This document shows, one piece after another, positions 53,282-63,431 of a DNA stretch of 64,000 bases. This DNA is from Pseudomonas gingeri (GTDB taxonomy: Bacteria > Pseudomonadota > Gammaproteobacteria > Pseudomonadales > Pseudomonadaceae). Within the stretch, counting starts at the first letter, position 1, and each line of letters starts with the position of its first letter. The notes under the pieces were generated by a model. It was not told where the DNA came from. It did not search any database and saw nothing but the letters and a program-made list of their open reading frames with translations. Position numbers and translations under genes: made by a program. The stretch lies in the NCBI RefSeq assembly GCF_013385635.1, contig NZ_JACAPR010000010.1, positions 372,001 to 436,000 of the forward strand, written 5' to 3'.

Positions 53282-54700
53282 ATGGCCGGCAAAACGCTTT
53301 ACGACAAGCTTTGGGATTCCCATGAAGTGAAACGGCGCGACGATGGGTCGTCGCTGATCTATATCGACCGTCACATCATCCACGAAGTGACCTCGCCGCA
53401 AGCGTTCGAAGGCCTCAAGCTGGCCGGGCGCAAGCCTTGGCGGGTCGACTCGATCATCGCCACGCCGGACCACAACGTACCGACCACCCCGGAACGCAAG
53501 GGCGGTATCACGGCGATCGCCGACCAGGTGTCGCGCCTGCAGGTGCAGACCCTCGACGATTACTGCGATGAATATGGCATCACCGAGTTCAAGATGAATG
53601 ACGTGCGTCAAGGCATCGTCCACGTGATCGGCCCGGAGCAGGGCGCGACCTTGCCGGGCATGACCGTGGTCTGCGGTGACTCCCATACCTCGACCCACGG
53701 CGCCTTCGGGGCCCTGGCCCACGGTATCGGCACCTCCGAGGTCGAGCACGTGTTCGCTACCCAGTGTCTGGTGGCGAAGAAAATGAAGAACATGCTGGTG
53801 CGTGTCGAAGGCCAGTTGCCGTTTGGCGTGACCGCCAAGGACATCGTCCTCGCCGTGATCGGCAAGATCGGTACCGCTGGCGGCAACGGCCACGCCATCG
53901 AGTTCGCCGGCAGTGCGATCCGCGACCTGTCCGTCGAAGGCCGCATGACCATCTGCAACATGTCCATCGAAGCCGGTGCCCGTGTTGGCCTGGTGGCCGC
54001 CGATGAAAAGACCGTGGCTTACGTCAAGGACCGTCCGTTCGCACCGAAAGGCGCCGAGTGGGACCTGGCTGTCGAGGCCTGGAAAGACCTGGTGTCCGAC
54101 GCCGACGCGGTGTTCGACACCGTGGTCGAGCTCGATGCCGCGCAGATCAAGCCACAGGTCAGTTGGGGCACTTCTCCGGAAATGGTCCTGGCGGTTGACC
54201 AGAACGTACCGGACCCGGCCAGGGAGACCGACCTGGTCAAGCGCGGTTCCATCGAACGGGCGCTCAAGTACATGGGGCTGCAGGCCAACCAGGCGATCAC
54301 CGATATCCAGCTCGATCGCGTATTCATCGGTTCCTGCACCAACTCGCGGATCGAAGACCTGCGTGCCGCGGCGGTGATCGCCAAGGGTCGCAAGGTGGCT
54401 TCGACCATCAAGCAGGCCATCGTGGTACCGGGCTCCGGCCTGGTGAAGGCCCAGGCGGAAGCGGAAGGCCTGGACAAGATTTTCCTCGAGGCCGGTTTCG
54501 AGTGGCGTGAACCGGGCTGTTCCATGTGCCTGGCGATGAACCCGGACCGCCTGGAAAGCGGCGAGCACTGCGCGTCGACCTCCAACCGCAACTTCGAAGG
54601 GCGCCAGGGCGCCGGCGGGCGTACCCACCTCGTCAGCCCGGCCATGGCCGCTGCGGCTGCCGTCAACGGTCGTTTCATCGACGTTCGCGAATTGATCTGA
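53282..54700 (+). CDS. leuC: 3-isopropylmalate dehydratase large subunit LeuC
   Basis: The 472-residue product begins [20 protein letters not shown]. The [4Fe-4S] ligands lie in [14 protein letters not shown] and [14 protein letters not shown]. With LeuD it isomerises 2-isopropylmalate to 3-isopropylmalate in leucine synthesis. GAGGAAAC precedes the ATG at 53282; the open extension to 53225 is not used. It is followed by leuD after ten bases. Confidence 0.97.
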   Translation: MAGKTLYDKLWDSHEVKRRDDGSSLIYIDRHIIHEVTSPQAFEGLKLAGRKPWRVDSIIATPDHNVPTTPERKGGITAIADQVSRLQVQTLDDYCDEYGITEFKMNDVRQGIVHVIGPEQGATLPGMTVVCGDSHTSTHGAFGALAHGIGTSEVEHVFATQCLVAKKMKNMLVRVEGQLPFGVTAKDIVLAVIGKIGTAGGNGHAIEFAGSAIRDLSVEGRMTICNMSIEAGARVGLVAADEKTVAYVKDRPFAPKGAEWDLAVEAWKDLVSDADAVFDTVVELDAAQIKPQVSWGTSPEMVLAVDQNVPDPARETDLVKRGSIERALKYMGLQANQAITDIQLDRVFIGSCTNSRIEDLRAAAVIAKGRKVASTIKQAIVVPGSGLVKAQAEAEGLDKIFLEAGFEWREPGCSMCLAMNPDRLESGEHCASTSNRNFEGRQGAGGRTHLVSPAMAAAAAVNGRFIDVRELI

Positions 54701-54710
54701 GGACAATCAC

Positions 54711-55355
54711 ATGAAAGCCTTTACCCAGCACACCGGTCTCGTCGCGCCGTTGGATCGTGCCAACGTCGACACCGACCAGATCATTCCCAAGCAATTTCTC
54801 AAGTCGATCAAGCGCACCGGCTTCGGTCCGAACCTGTTCGACGAGTGGCGCTACCTGGATGTCGGCTACGCCTACCAGGACAACTCCAAGCGCCCGTTGA
54901 ACAAGGATTTCGTCCTCAACGCCGAGCGTTACCAGGGCGCCAGTGTCCTGCTGGCGCGGGAAAACTTCGGTTGCGGTTCCAGCCGCGAACATGCGCCGTG
55001 GGCCCTGGACGAGTACGGCTTCCGCAGCATCATCGCGCCGAGCTATGCCGATATCTTCTTCAACAACAGCTTCAAGAACGGCCTGTTGCCGATCATCCTC
55101 GACGAGAGCGAAGTCGACGAACTGTTCCAGCAGGTCGAAGCGACCCCGGGCTACCAGTTGACCGTCGATCTCGCCGCACAGACCGTGACCCGTCCGGACG
55201 GCAAGGTCTACCACTTTGAAGTCGATGCGTTCCGCAAGCACTGCCTGCTCAACGGCCTGGACGATATCGGCCTGACCCTGACCGACGGTGATGCGATCGC
55301 GGCCTTTGAAGCCAAGCACCGGGCGAGCCAGCCGTGGTTGTTTCGCGACGTTTGA
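54711..55355 (+). CDS. leuD: 3-isopropylmalate dehydratase small subunit LeuD
   Basis: The 214-residue product begins [20 protein letters not shown] and contains the substrate loop region [16 protein letters not shown]. Length is normal. It pairs with LeuC. GAGGACAATC lies upstream of the ATG. Confidence 0.97.
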   Translation: MKAFTQHTGLVAPLDRANVDTDQIIPKQFLKSIKRTGFGPNLFDEWRYLDVGYAYQDNSKRPLNKDFVLNAERYQGASVLLARENFGCGSSREHAPWALDEYGFRSIIAPSYADIFFNNSFKNGLLPIILDESEVDELFQQVEATPGYQLTVDLAAQTVTRPDGKVYHFEVDAFRKHCLLNGLDDIGLTLTDGDAIAAFEAKHRASQPWLFRDV

Positions 55356-55375
55356 TTCGAGGCTGACATGTCCTG

Positions 55376-55459
55376 TGTAGGAGCCGGCTTGCTGGCGATG
55401 AGGCCCTTGAGCCCTGTATTGATCTCAGGGGCGCCATCGCCGGCAAGCCGGCTCCCACA
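55376..55459. repeat. REP inverted pair between leuD and the methyltransferase gene
   Basis: GTAGGAGCCGGCTTGCTGGC near 55377 is mirrored by GCCGGCAAGCCGGCTCCCAC near 55439-55458. The arms belong to the same class as those at 3926-4024. Confidence 0.75.
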
Positions 55460-55514
55460 GGGTTGTGGTGTTTTTGATTTTCCCGCTCCGCGTTGATATC
55501 CAGAGGATGGTTCC

Positions 55515-56279
55515 ATGACCAGCAACGCCCATACCGCAGTCGTTCAAAAGCAATTCGGCGAACAAGCGGCTGCCTACCTGAGCAGCGCCGTGCACGCCCA
55601 GGGCACCGAGTTCGCGCTGCTGCAGGCGGAACTGGCCGGGCGCGGCGATGCGCGGGTCCTGGATTTGGGCTGCGGGGCCGGTCATGTGAGTTTTCATGTG
55701 GCACCGCTGGTCAGCAAGGTGGCCGCCTATGACCTCTCGCAGCAGATGCTCGATGTGGTGGCCGCGGCTGCAACTGAGCGCGGCCTGGGCAATATCGCCA
55801 CCGTCTGCGGCGCGGCGGAGAGCCTGCCATTCGCCGATGGTGAGTTCGATTTTGTCTTCAGCCGCTACTCGGCGCACCACTGGAGCGATCTCGGCCTGGC
55901 CCTGCGGGAAGTGCGGCGGGTGCTGAAACCGGGTGGCGTCGCGGCCTTTATCGACGTAATGTCCCCCGGCAGTCCGTTGTTCGACACCTATCTGCAGAGT
56001 GTCGAGGTACTGCGCGACACCAGTCATGTCCGCGATTACTCGGCGGGCGAGTGGTTGCGCCAGGTCAGCGAAGCCGGCCTGCACGTGCGCAGTACCAGTC
56101 GCCAGCGCCTGCGCCTGGAGTACAGCTCCTGGGTCGAACGCATGCGTACGCCACCGGCGTTGCGCGTGGCGATTCGCGACCTGCAGCAGGCGATGGGCGC
56201 CGAAGTGCGGGAATATTTTGAGATTGAGGCCGATGGTTCGTTCAGTACGGATGTACTGGTGCTGTGGGCCGAGCGATAG
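55515..56279 (+). CDS. Class I SAM-dependent methyltransferase
   Basis: The 254-residue product has the SAM-binding motif I VLDLGCGAGHVSFHVA (about residues 48-63). Motif II is AAYDLSQQMLDVV, and FDFVFSRYSAHHWSDL and LKPGGVAAFIDV follow. It resembles UbiE/COQ5-like and YcgJ-type enzymes. The methyl acceptor is unknown. It regularly sits between leuD and leuB in Pseudomonas, which suggests a conserved but undefined role. Confidence 0.88.
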   Translation: MTSNAHTAVVQKQFGEQAAAYLSSAVHAQGTEFALLQAELAGRGDARVLDLGCGAGHVSFHVAPLVSKVAAYDLSQQMLDVVAAAATERGLGNIATVCGAAESLPFADGEFDFVFSRYSAHHWSDLGLALREVRRVLKPGGVAAFIDVMSPGSPLFDTYLQSVEVLRDTSHVRDYSAGEWLRQVSEAGLHVRSTSRQRLRLEYSSWVERMRTPPALRVAIRDLQQAMGAEVREYFEIEADGSFSTDVLVLWAER

Positions 56280-56336
56280 ACTTTTTTCCGGCAGCCCCGT
56301 GACCACGGGTGCACCGACAGATGACACGAGGAAAGC

Positions 56337-57419
56337 ATGAGCAAGCAGATTCTGATTCTCCCAGGCGACGGTATCGGTCCGGAAATCATGGCCGAAGCGG
56401 TCAAGGTGCTGGAACTGGCCAACCAGAAGTACAGCCTGGGTTTCGCGTTGAGCCACGACGTGATCGGCGGCGCCGCCATCGACAAGCATGGCGTGCCCCT
56501 GGCCGATGAAACCCTGGACCGCGCCCGCGCCGCCGACGCGGTGCTGCTTGGCGCCGTCGGCGGGCCGAAGTGGGACAAAATCGAACGGGATATCCGTCCC
56601 GAGCGCGGCCTGTTGAAGATCCGTGCGCAACTGGGCCTGTTCGGCAACCTGCGTCCGGCGATCCTCTATCCGCAACTGGCCGATGCGTCGAGCCTGAAGC
56701 CGGAAATCGTCTCGGGCCTGGATATCCTGATCGTCCGCGAACTGACCGGCGGTATCTACTTCGGCGCCCCGCGCGGCACCCGCGAACTGGAAAACGGCGA
56801 GCGCCAGTCCTACGACACCCTGCCATACAGCGAAAGCGAAATCCGCCGTATCGCCCGTGTCGGCTTCGACATGGCCCGCGTGCGCGGCAAGAAGCTTTGC
56901 TCGGTGGACAAGGCCAACGTCCTGGCCTCCAGTCAGTTGTGGCGTGAAGTGGTCGAGGAGGTCGCCAAGGACTATCCGGACATCGAGCTGAGCCACATGT
57001 ACGTCGACAACGCCGCGATGCAACTGGTGCGTGCGCCCAAGCAGTTCGACGTGATCGTCACCGACAACATGTTCGGCGACATTCTTTCCGACGAAGCGTC
57101 GATGCTCACCGGCTCCATCGGCATGCTGCCGTCGGCATCCCTGGATGCCAACAACAAGGGCATGTACGAGCCTTGCCACGGTTCGGCCCCGGACATCGCC
57201 GGGCAGGGCATTGCCAACCCGTTGGCGACCATCCTGTCGGTGTCGATGATGCTGCGCTACAGCTTCAATCTGCACGACGCCGCGTCTGCCATCGAGAAGG
57301 CCGTGAGCCTGGTGCTGGACCAGGGCCTGCGTACGGGCGACATCTGGTCGGCCGGTTGCAGCAAAGTAGGAACGCAGGAAATGGGCGACGCAGTAGTCGC
57401 CGCGCTGCGGAATCTGTAA
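56337..57419 (+). CDS. leuB: 3-isopropylmalate dehydrogenase LeuB
   Basis: The 360-residue product is a metal-dependent decarboxylating dehydrogenase. It begins [20 protein letters not shown] and carries the signature [20 protein letters not shown] near residue 240. It converts 3-isopropylmalate to 2-ketoisocaproate precursors with NAD+. GAGGAAAGC lies before the ATG. Confidence 0.96.
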   Translation: MSKQILILPGDGIGPEIMAEAVKVLELANQKYSLGFALSHDVIGGAAIDKHGVPLADETLDRARAADAVLLGAVGGPKWDKIERDIRPERGLLKIRAQLGLFGNLRPAILYPQLADASSLKPEIVSGLDILIVRELTGGIYFGAPRGTRELENGERQSYDTLPYSESEIRRIARVGFDMARVRGKKLCSVDKANVLASSQLWREVVEEVAKDYPDIELSHMYVDNAAMQLVRAPKQFDVIVTDNMFGDILSDEASMLTGSIGMLPSASLDANNKGMYEPCHGSAPDIAGQGIANPLATILSVSMMLRYSFNLHDAASAIEKAVSLVLDQGLRTGDIWSAGCSKVGTQEMGDAVVAALRNL

Positions 57420-57430
57420 TCTCTCGGGCC

Positions 57431-57478
57431 CACCGTTTCTTTCATCCCTGGAAACGGTGACCCACTTTTGTAAAAGGT
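57431..57478 (+). promoter_or_regulatory. Tandem hairpins in the leuB-asd gap
   Basis: CACCGTTTC (57431-57439) and GAAACGGTG (57451-57459) form a perfect nine-base stem. A second, weaker hairpin, CACTTT-tgta-AAAGGTG, follows and includes the AAAGG ribosome site of asd. There is no T-run. The structure may temper asd translation, but the leader is too short for a known lysine riboswitch. Confidence 0.45.
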
Positions 57479-57487
57479 GTAGTTGCG

Positions 57488-58600
57488 ATGAAACGTGTAG
57501 GTCTGATCGGTTGGCGCGGTATGGTCGGTTCCGTGCTCATGCAGCGGATGCTGGAAGAGCAGGACTTCGATCTTATTGAGCCGGTGTTTTTCACCACTTC
57601 CAATGTCGGTGGCCAAGGCCCGTCCGTGGGCAAGGATATTGCCCCGCTGAAGGATGCCTACAGCATTGAAGAGCTGAAAACCCTCGACGTGATTCTGACC
57701 TGCCAGGGTGGCGACTACACCAGCGAGGTTTTCCCCAAGCTGCGCGAAGCCGGCTGGCAGGGTTACTGGATCGATGCCGCCTCCAGCCTGCGTATGCAGG
57801 ATGACGCGGTGATCATCCTTGATCCGGTGAACCGCAAGGTCATCGACCAGCAGTTGGATGCCGGGACCAAGAACTACATCGGCGGCAATTGCACCGTCAG
57901 TCTGATGCTGATGGGCCTGGGCGGCCTCTTCGAAGCCGGCCTGGTGGAGTGGATGAGCGCCATGACCTACCAGGCGGCCTCCGGTGCCGGCGCGCAGAAC
58001 ATGCGCGAACTGATCAAGCAGATGGGCGCGACCCACGCGGCCGTCGCCGATCAACTGGCCGACCCGGCCAGCGCTATCCTCGATATCGACCGTCGTGTGG
58101 CCGAAGCCATGCGCAGCGACGCCTATCCGACCGAAAACTTCGGTGTGCCATTGGCCGGCAGCCTGATCCCCTGGATCGACAAGGAACTGCCGAACGGCCA
58201 GAGCCGCGAAGAGTGGAAGGCCCAGGCCGAGACCAACAAGATCCTTGGTCGCTTCAAGAGCCCGATCCCGGTGGACGGTATCTGCGTGCGTATCGGCGCC
58301 ATGCGTTGCCACAGCCAGGCGCTGACCATCAAGCTCAACAAGGATGTGCCGATCGCCGATATCGAAGGGCTGATCAGCCAGCACAACCCCTGGGTCAAAC
58401 TGGTGCCGAACCAGCGTGAAATCAGCATGCAGGAACTGAGTCCGACCAAGGTCACCGGTACCCTGAACATCCCGGTAGGGCGTCTGCGCAAGCTGAACAT
58501 GGGCTCGCAGTTCCTCGGCGCGTTCACCGTGGGGGACCAGTTGCTGTGGGGCGCGGCCGAGCCGCTGCGGCGCATGCTGCGGATCCTGCTGGAACGTTGA
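57488..58600 (+). CDS. asd: Aspartate-semialdehyde dehydrogenase Asd
   Basis: The 370-residue product begins [20 protein letters not shown], with the NADP motif, and has the catalytic Cys in [15 protein letters not shown] (about residue 135). It makes aspartate semialdehyde for lysine, threonine, methionine and diaminopimelate synthesis. It is followed by a terminator and then by a paralogue that lacks the Cys. Confidence 0.96.
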   Translation: MKRVGLIGWRGMVGSVLMQRMLEEQDFDLIEPVFFTTSNVGGQGPSVGKDIAPLKDAYSIEELKTLDVILTCQGGDYTSEVFPKLREAGWQGYWIDAASSLRMQDDAVIILDPVNRKVIDQQLDAGTKNYIGGNCTVSLMLMGLGGLFEAGLVEWMSAMTYQAASGAGAQNMRELIKQMGATHAAVADQLADPASAILDIDRRVAEAMRSDAYPTENFGVPLAGSLIPWIDKELPNGQSREEWKAQAETNKILGRFKSPIPVDGICVRIGAMRCHSQALTIKLNKDVPIADIEGLISQHNPWVKLVPNQREISMQELSPTKVTGTLNIPVGRLRKLNMGSQFLGAFTVGDQLLWGAAEPLRRMLRILLER

Positions 58601-58615
58601 TTCGCTGATGCATTG

Positions 58616-58652
58616 AAAGCCCGCGTCTCGCCAGAGTCGCGGGCTTTTTTAT
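58616..58652 (+). terminator. Terminator after asd
   Basis: AAAGCCCGCG (58616-58625) and CGCGGGCTTT (58638-58647) make a ten-base stem with a T-run. Confidence 0.9.
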
Positions 58653-58682
58653 TGGCAGTCTTCGGTTGGCGCCACGCGTCCC

Positions 58683-58815
58683 TGTGGCGAGCGGGCTTGC
58701 CCGCGCTGGGGCGCGAGGCGGCCCTATGATCGGATATCTCGCTGTGTCAGGCACACCGAGGTATCCGGTTTTGCGGCTGCTGCGCAGCCGAGCGCGGGCA
58801 AGCCCGCTCGCCACA
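58683..58815. repeat. 133-bp REPIN, copy B
   Basis: This is the same element as 48742-48874, in opposite orientation and of identical length. Both terminal arms read TGTGGCGAGCGGGCTTGCCC and its mirror. Confidence 0.85.
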
Positions 58816-58861
58816 ATTAGGGTAAAGTGCCGCTCCCCCCGTTTTGCCTGAGGTCAAACCC

Positions 58862-59863
58862 ATGAGTCAGTCCTTTGATATTGCCGTGATCGGCGCCACC
58901 GGCACTGTTGGCGAGACCCTGGTACAGATTCTCGAGGAGCGCGACTTTCCGGTGGCCGACCTGCATTTGCTGGCCAGCAGCGAATCCGCCGGTCACTCGG
59001 TGCCGTTTCGGGGCAAGAATGTCCGTGTACGTGAAGTCGACGAGTTCGATTTCGCCAAGGTCCAGCTGGTATTTTTCGCCGCCGGCCCGGCGGTAACCCT
59101 GAGCTTTGCCCCGCGTGCCACTGCAGCCGGCTGCACCGTCATCGATCTGTCCGGTGCCTTGCCCGCGCCTCAGGTGGTACCGGAAGCCAATGCCCAGGTA
59201 TTGGCGACGCTGAAGAAACCGGTGCAGGTTGGCAGTCCGAGCGCTGCGGCCACCGCGCTGGCCGTGGTGCTGGCACCGCTCAAGGGGCTGCTGGATCTCC
59301 AGCGCGTGACCCTGACCGCCTGCCTGGCCGTGTCCAGCCAGGGCCGCGAAGCCGTCAGCGAATTGGCCCGGCAGACGGCAGAGCTGCTGAATGTGCGCCC
59401 GCTGGAACCGCGCTTCTTCGATCGGCAGATTGCTTTCAACCTGCTGGCCCAGGTCGGCAAGCCGGACGCAGAGGGGCATGTTTCCCTGGAGAAGCGCCTG
59501 GTCAGCGAGTTGCGTGAACTGCTCGCAGCACCTTTACTAAAAATTTCAGTCACTTGCGTTCAAGCCCCGGTGTTTTTTGGCGATAGCTATAGTGTGTCCC
59601 TGCAGGCGGCTGCCGATGTCGATCTGCAAGCGGTGAACGTAGCGCTGGAAGCCGCGGATGGCATCGAGCTGGTGGACGCCGGTGATTATCCGACCGCTGT
59701 CGGTGACGCCGTGGGCCAGGATGTGGTCTATGTCGGACGGGTTCGTCATGGTGTTGACGATCTGTCGGAACTGAATCTGTGGCTGACGTCGGACAACGTT
59801 CGCAAGGGGGCCGCGCTAAACGCTGTGCAACTGGCTGAATTGTTGATAAAAGACCCGCTGTAA
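58862..59863 (+). CDS. Aspartate-semialdehyde dehydrogenase-like protein (Usg type), catalytic Cys missing
   Basis: The 333-residue product matches Asd in fold, beginning FDIAVIGATGTVGETLVQIL. In the active-site loop it reads QVGSPSAAATALAVVLAPL, where Asd has the N-C-T/S nucleophile. The Cys is replaced, so it is unlikely to be an active Asd. This is the pattern of Usg proteins, which are common beside asd and truA/fimV in gammaproteobacteria and have no settled function. GAGG lies upstream of the ATG at 58862. Confidence 0.87.
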   Translation: MSQSFDIAVIGATGTVGETLVQILEERDFPVADLHLLASSESAGHSVPFRGKNVRVREVDEFDFAKVQLVFFAAGPAVTLSFAPRATAAGCTVIDLSGALPAPQVVPEANAQVLATLKKPVQVGSPSAAATALAVVLAPLKGLLDLQRVTLTACLAVSSQGREAVSELARQTAELLNVRPLEPRFFDRQIAFNLLAQVGKPDAEGHVSLEKRLVSELRELLAAPLLKISVTCVQAPVFFGDSYSVSLQAAADVDLQAVNVALEAADGIELVDAGDYPTAVGDAVGQDVVYVGRVRHGVDDLSELNLWLTSDNVRKGAALNAVQLAELLIKDPL

Positions 59864-60069
59864 AAGATACTTGGCGACAATTTGCAGAATGATTCTAGCC
59901 TGACGCTATGCTCAGGCTGGTTGCTGAAGGTGAGCTGCCCCTCGGGCACTTGCAGGGGTATCGGCTAAAACAGGGTGTTGCGGTGGTTTTTCAGGGCCGC
60001 GCGCCATGCCGCAAGGCAGCTACACCACCTTCTCGCTGGCCGAGGAACGCACTAACAAAGGAAGAGGCT

Positions 60070-62625
60070 ATGGTTCAAGTTCGCAAACTGGTGTTAGCAA
60101 TAGCGGCCGCTTCGGCGCTGTCTTCCGGTATGGCGCATGCGCTTGGGCTGGGGGAAATGACCCTCAAGTCGACCCTGAACCAGCCATTGCTGGTGGAAAT
60201 CGAATTGCAGGATGTCGGTGGCCTCAGCGCCTCCGATATCGTTCCGAGCCTGGCTTCTCCCCAGGCGTTCAGCGACGCCGGCGTCAGCCGCCAGGACTTC
60301 CTGAGCGACCTGACCTTCACGCCGGTGCTCAATCCCAACGGTCGCAGCGTGGTGCGCGTCACCTCGAGCAAGCCGTTGTCCGAAGCCTATGTACGTTTCC
60401 TGGTCCAGGTGCAGTGGCCCAATGGGCGGCTGATGCGTGACTACAGCGTACTGCTCGATCCGGCGAAGTACGCACCGCCGGGCGATGCCGCCAAGCCGGC
60501 ACCGGTTGTCGCGCCGAGCGCACCGGTGACCGCGCCGACCAAGGCCAAGCAGTACACCACCGGTCCCAAGGATACCCTCTGGGAAATCGCCGCCAGGGAG
60601 CGCAATAGCGGCTCCGTGCAGCAGACCATGCTGGCTATCCAGGCGTTGAACCCGGGTGCCTTTATCGATGGCAACATCAATCGCATGAAGACCGGCCAGG
60701 TGCTGCGCATGCCGGACTCGGTGCAGAGCACCAGCCTGCCGCAGTCCAAGGCGATTGCCGAGGTGGCCGCGCAGAATGCCGCGTGGCGCCAGGGGCGTCG
60801 TTCGGCCCATCCTGGCAAGCAACAAGTGGATGCCACCCGGCACAAGGGCGGCGAAGCAACGCCATCCCGTGGTGCCGGCAAGGACAACCTCAGCCTGGTT
60901 TCGGCCGAGAGCGGCAAGAAGGGTGGCAAGGGCGCGGCTGGCGACAGCAAGGCCTTGAGCAACAAGCTGGCGGTGACCCAGGAAAGCCTCGACTCTACCC
61001 GTCGCGACAATGCCGAGCTGAAAAGCCGCATGGAAGACCTGCAGAGCCAGTTGGACAAGCTGCAGCGCCTGATCCAGCTGAAAAACGATCAACTGGCCAA
61101 GTTGCAGGCGGAAGGTACGGGTGCCGCGCCGGCCGCCGGCCAGCCGGCAATGCCGGCCGAACTGGTGGCCAAGCCGGAAGCGGCTCCGGCGCCAATCGTC
61201 GCGACACCTGCGCCAGCCGAGGCGATCAAGCCGGTCGAACCGCCGATCCAGACCGAAGCGGCACCCAGCGAAGAGCGCAAGCTCGACGACCTGCTTTCCA
61301 GTCCGATTCTCCTGGGCTTGATCGCCGGCTCCGTGGTGCTGGTGCTGTTGTTGCTCATGCTGCTCCTGGTGCGTCGCCGCAAGGCCCAGCAGGAAGCCGA
61401 GAAGCACCAGCGCATGGCGCGGGCGCTGTCTGAAGAAACCGACTTCGCCGCAGACCTGGATATGCCGGAAAGCAGTTTCGAGGGCCTGGAGGTGCCTCCG
61501 CCCAGCGTAAAGCTGGCGCCGGCCCAGGCGCCGGCTCCCGTCGCTGAGCGCCCGACCGATGTGTTGGGCCAGGCTGAACTGCATATCGAACGTGGGCACC
61601 TGAACCAGGCTGCCGATCTGCTGGAAGAGGCGGTCAAGCTTGAGCCGCAGCGCAGTGATCTGCGCCTGAAGCTGATGGAAGTCTACGGTCGTCAGGGCGA
61701 TCGTGATGGCTTTGTCGTCCAGGAGCGGCAACTGGTCGCCAATGGCGAGAACCATGCCCAGGTCGAGCAGCTCAAGAGTCGCTTTCCCGGCATGATTGCC
61801 GTGGCGGCGGTAGCAGGTCTTGGCGCGGCGGCGGTCGCTGCCGAGCTGGACGAGCAGTTTGTCCAGGAGCTGTTGCAGGAAGAGCCGCCAGCCCCGGTTG
61901 CAGTGCCGGAGCCCGTGGTTGCAGCGGCACCAGCGCCAGCTCCGGTGGTGGATGAGTTCGACAACGATTTCGACCTGAGCCTGGATGACCTGGAGGCAGT
62001 TTCTCCTTCGATCGTTCCGGCCCCGGTCGCGGATCTTGACCTGGATGACCTGCAACTCGACGACGACTTGAGCTTCGAGTCGGTGCTGGCACAACAGACC
62101 GAAGCCAAGGCGAGCCCGGACGACTTGTCGGACTTCGATCTGGACCTGGGCGGCGACGAGCCTGCCTCGATCCAGGCGGACGATGATTTCCTGCTGGGCC
62201 TGACCGACGATCCGGCAGTGCCTCAGGGTGAAGTACCGACCCTCGATGCGCTGGATGACCTGGGGCTGTCGGAAGACTTCGACCTGTCGTTGGCTGACGA
62301 ACTGGCGGTCGATACCGGGCCGAATGCCTTCACTGACGAACTCGATGACGTCAACGCCGAGCTGGACCGTCTGTCCCAGAGTCTGGAGCAGCCACCGCTG
62401 GCAGCACCGACCTTTACCGCGGATGACGCGGCGCTGGGGGATGACGAACCAGAGTTCGACTTCCTCTCGGGAACCGACGAGGCGGCGACCAAGCTCGATC
62501 TGGCCCAGGCCTATATCGACATGGACGACAGGGACGGTGCGCGGGATATTCTTGCTGAAGTCCTGAGCGAAGGTAGCGAAACGCAAAAGAACGAAGCCAG
62601 GGAAATGCTCAAGCGTCTTGCCTGA
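60070..62625 (+). CDS. fimV: FimV-type peptidoglycan-binding assembly protein
   Basis: The 851-residue product starts at the ATG at 60070, preceded by GGAAGAGG. The extended open frame from 59908 is not used. Order: signal peptide (LVLAIAAASALSSGMAHA), the FimV N-terminal domain (LGLGEMTLKSTLNQPLLVEI), LysM (about 160-215), a coiled coil (about 315-350), a Pro/Ala-rich linker and one transmembrane helix (about 412-433). A long acidic cytoplasmic region follows, then a C-terminal FimV/TPR motif (LDLAQAYIDMDDRDGARDIL). FimV organises type IV pili, polarity and cyclic-AMP signalling in Pseudomonas. Confidence 0.94.
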   Translation: MVQVRKLVLAIAAASALSSGMAHALGLGEMTLKSTLNQPLLVEIELQDVGGLSASDIVPSLASPQAFSDAGVSRQDFLSDLTFTPVLNPNGRSVVRVTSSKPLSEAYVRFLVQVQWPNGRLMRDYSVLLDPAKYAPPGDAAKPAPVVAPSAPVTAPTKAKQYTTGPKDTLWEIAARERNSGSVQQTMLAIQALNPGAFIDGNINRMKTGQVLRMPDSVQSTSLPQSKAIAEVAAQNAAWRQGRRSAHPGKQQVDATRHKGGEATPSRGAGKDNLSLVSAESGKKGGKGAAGDSKALSNKLAVTQESLDSTRRDNAELKSRMEDLQSQLDKLQRLIQLKNDQLAKLQAEGTGAAPAAGQPAMPAELVAKPEAAPAPIVATPAPAEAIKPVEPPIQTEAAPSEERKLDDLLSSPILLGLIAGSVVLVLLLLMLLLVRRRKAQQEAEKHQRMARALSEETDFAADLDMPESSFEGLEVPPPSVKLAPAQAPAPVAERPTDVLGQAELHIERGHLNQAADLLEEAVKLEPQRSDLRLKLMEVYGRQGDRDGFVVQERQLVANGENHAQVEQLKSRFPGMIAVAAVAGLGAAAVAAELDEQFVQELLQEEPPAPVAVPEPVVAAAPAPAPVVDEFDNDFDLSLDDLEAVSPSIVPAPVADLDLDDLQLDDDLSFESVLAQQTEAKASPDDLSDFDLDLGGDEPASIQADDDFLLGLTDDPAVPQGEVPTLDALDDLGLSEDFDLSLADELAVDTGPNAFTDELDDVNAELDRLSQSLEQPPLAAPTFTADDAALGDDEPEFDFLSGTDEAATKLDLAQAYIDMDDRDGARDILAEVLSEGSETQKNEAREMLKRLA

Positions 62626-62643
62626 GTTGATCCGCTGGCACTC

Positions 62644-62680
62644 ACGACAACGGCAGCCCCCGGGCTGCCGTTGTCGTTTT
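62644..62680 (+). terminator. Terminator after fimV
   Basis: ACGACAACGGCAGCCC (62644-62659) and GGGCTGCCGTTGTCGT (62662-62677) form a perfect 16-base stem followed by TTT. It probably also serves the opposed M24 gene. Confidence 0.9.
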
Positions 62681-62699
62681 GCCGATCATGGAATCCGCC

Positions 62700-63359
62700 T
62701 CAGGCCAGCAGGTCCTCATGGAACGCACCGAACGGCCGGGTCGGGTGGGCGATCTGGATTTCCAGGATCCACAGGCCGACATCCGGGCAGGCCTCGAAAT
62801 CCCCCAGGTCCCCGGCGCGGTAGATGGCGTGGGGGAAGTCGCTGACCCGATGGCCCTTGATCTCCAGGTTCAGCACCCAACCCATGGCGTTGGCCTGTTC
62901 CTCGGCATAACGGTACAGCTCCGGACCGCTGACCCGCTGTTGCTTCCAGTAGTCGTGGACCAGGTCGAACAGGGTCTTGGCCGCTGCCGCGCAGGCAATC
63001 ATCTCGGGGTCGTTGCCGGTGGTGAACGTGCCGCCCGAGTCGCCTTCATGGCGATCCCAGACCACACCCAGGTCGATAAAGAAGATGTCGTTTTCGCCCA
63101 GTGCGGGATCGCCTTCGGAGCGTTGCTTGAAGGTCCTCAGGGTGTTGGCGCCGAAACGGATCAGCAGCGGATGCCAGATGCGGTCCATGCCCAGTTCATT
63201 GAGCACCTCCAGGCCCAGGGTCCGTGCTTCGGACTCGAGGATGCCGGGTTTGAAGCGCCGGGCCATTTCCTCGATGGCCTGCCAGGTCATGCGCTTGGCG
63301 TGGAGCATGCCGTCCAGGCTGTAGGCCTGGCCGACAGCTTGTTTATTCAGTGCATTCAT
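62700..63359 (-). CDS. M24-family metallopeptidase-like protein (pita-bread fold)
   Basis: The 219-residue product has the pita-bread fold metal ligands. They are Asp in FFIDLGVVWD, Asp in RHEGDSGGTF, His in EIKGHRVSDF and the terminal Glu in GLWILEIQIAHPT. Together these suggest a dinuclear aminopeptidase P or creatinase-type enzyme. It lacks the N-terminal domain of PepP and prolidase, as many short members do. The substrate is unknown. It is divergent from truA across about 70 bases. Confidence 0.82.
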   Translation of the reverse strand: MNALNKQAVGQAYSLDGMLHAKRMTWQAIEEMARRFKPGILESEARTLGLEVLNELGMDRIWHPLLIRFGANTLRTFKQRSEGDPALGENDIFFIDLGVVWDRHEGDSGGTFTTGNDPEMIACAAAAKTLFDLVHDYWKQQRVSGPELYRYAEEQANAMGWVLNLEIKGHRVSDFPHAIYRAGDLGDFEACPDVGLWILEIQIAHPTRPFGAFHEDLLA

Positions 63360-63431
63360 TCATCAGGTCTCGGTCGGGGGGCTTTATCGTTATAATGCAC
63401 GCCTTTGCGCAAATCATCAGGCTGTAAGTTC

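Noticed and set aside
55425..57275. 616-codon minus-strand open frame opposite the methyltransferase gene and leuB
   Set aside because: It crosses two well-supported genes and a gap between them, and no ribosome site or homology is seen.
57420..57487. Lysine riboswitch before asd
   Set aside because: The leader is only 68 bases, far shorter than a lysine riboswitch, and shows only two simple hairpins.
59897..59918. AGCCTGA/TCAGGCT hairpin upstream of fimV as a terminator
   Set aside because: The seven-base stem has no T-run and an eight-base loop, so it is too weak to call.
60094..62586. 830-codon minus-strand open frame opposite fimV
   Set aside because: It is antisense to FimV's acidic repeats, which generate artificial His/Arg/Gln-rich frames.
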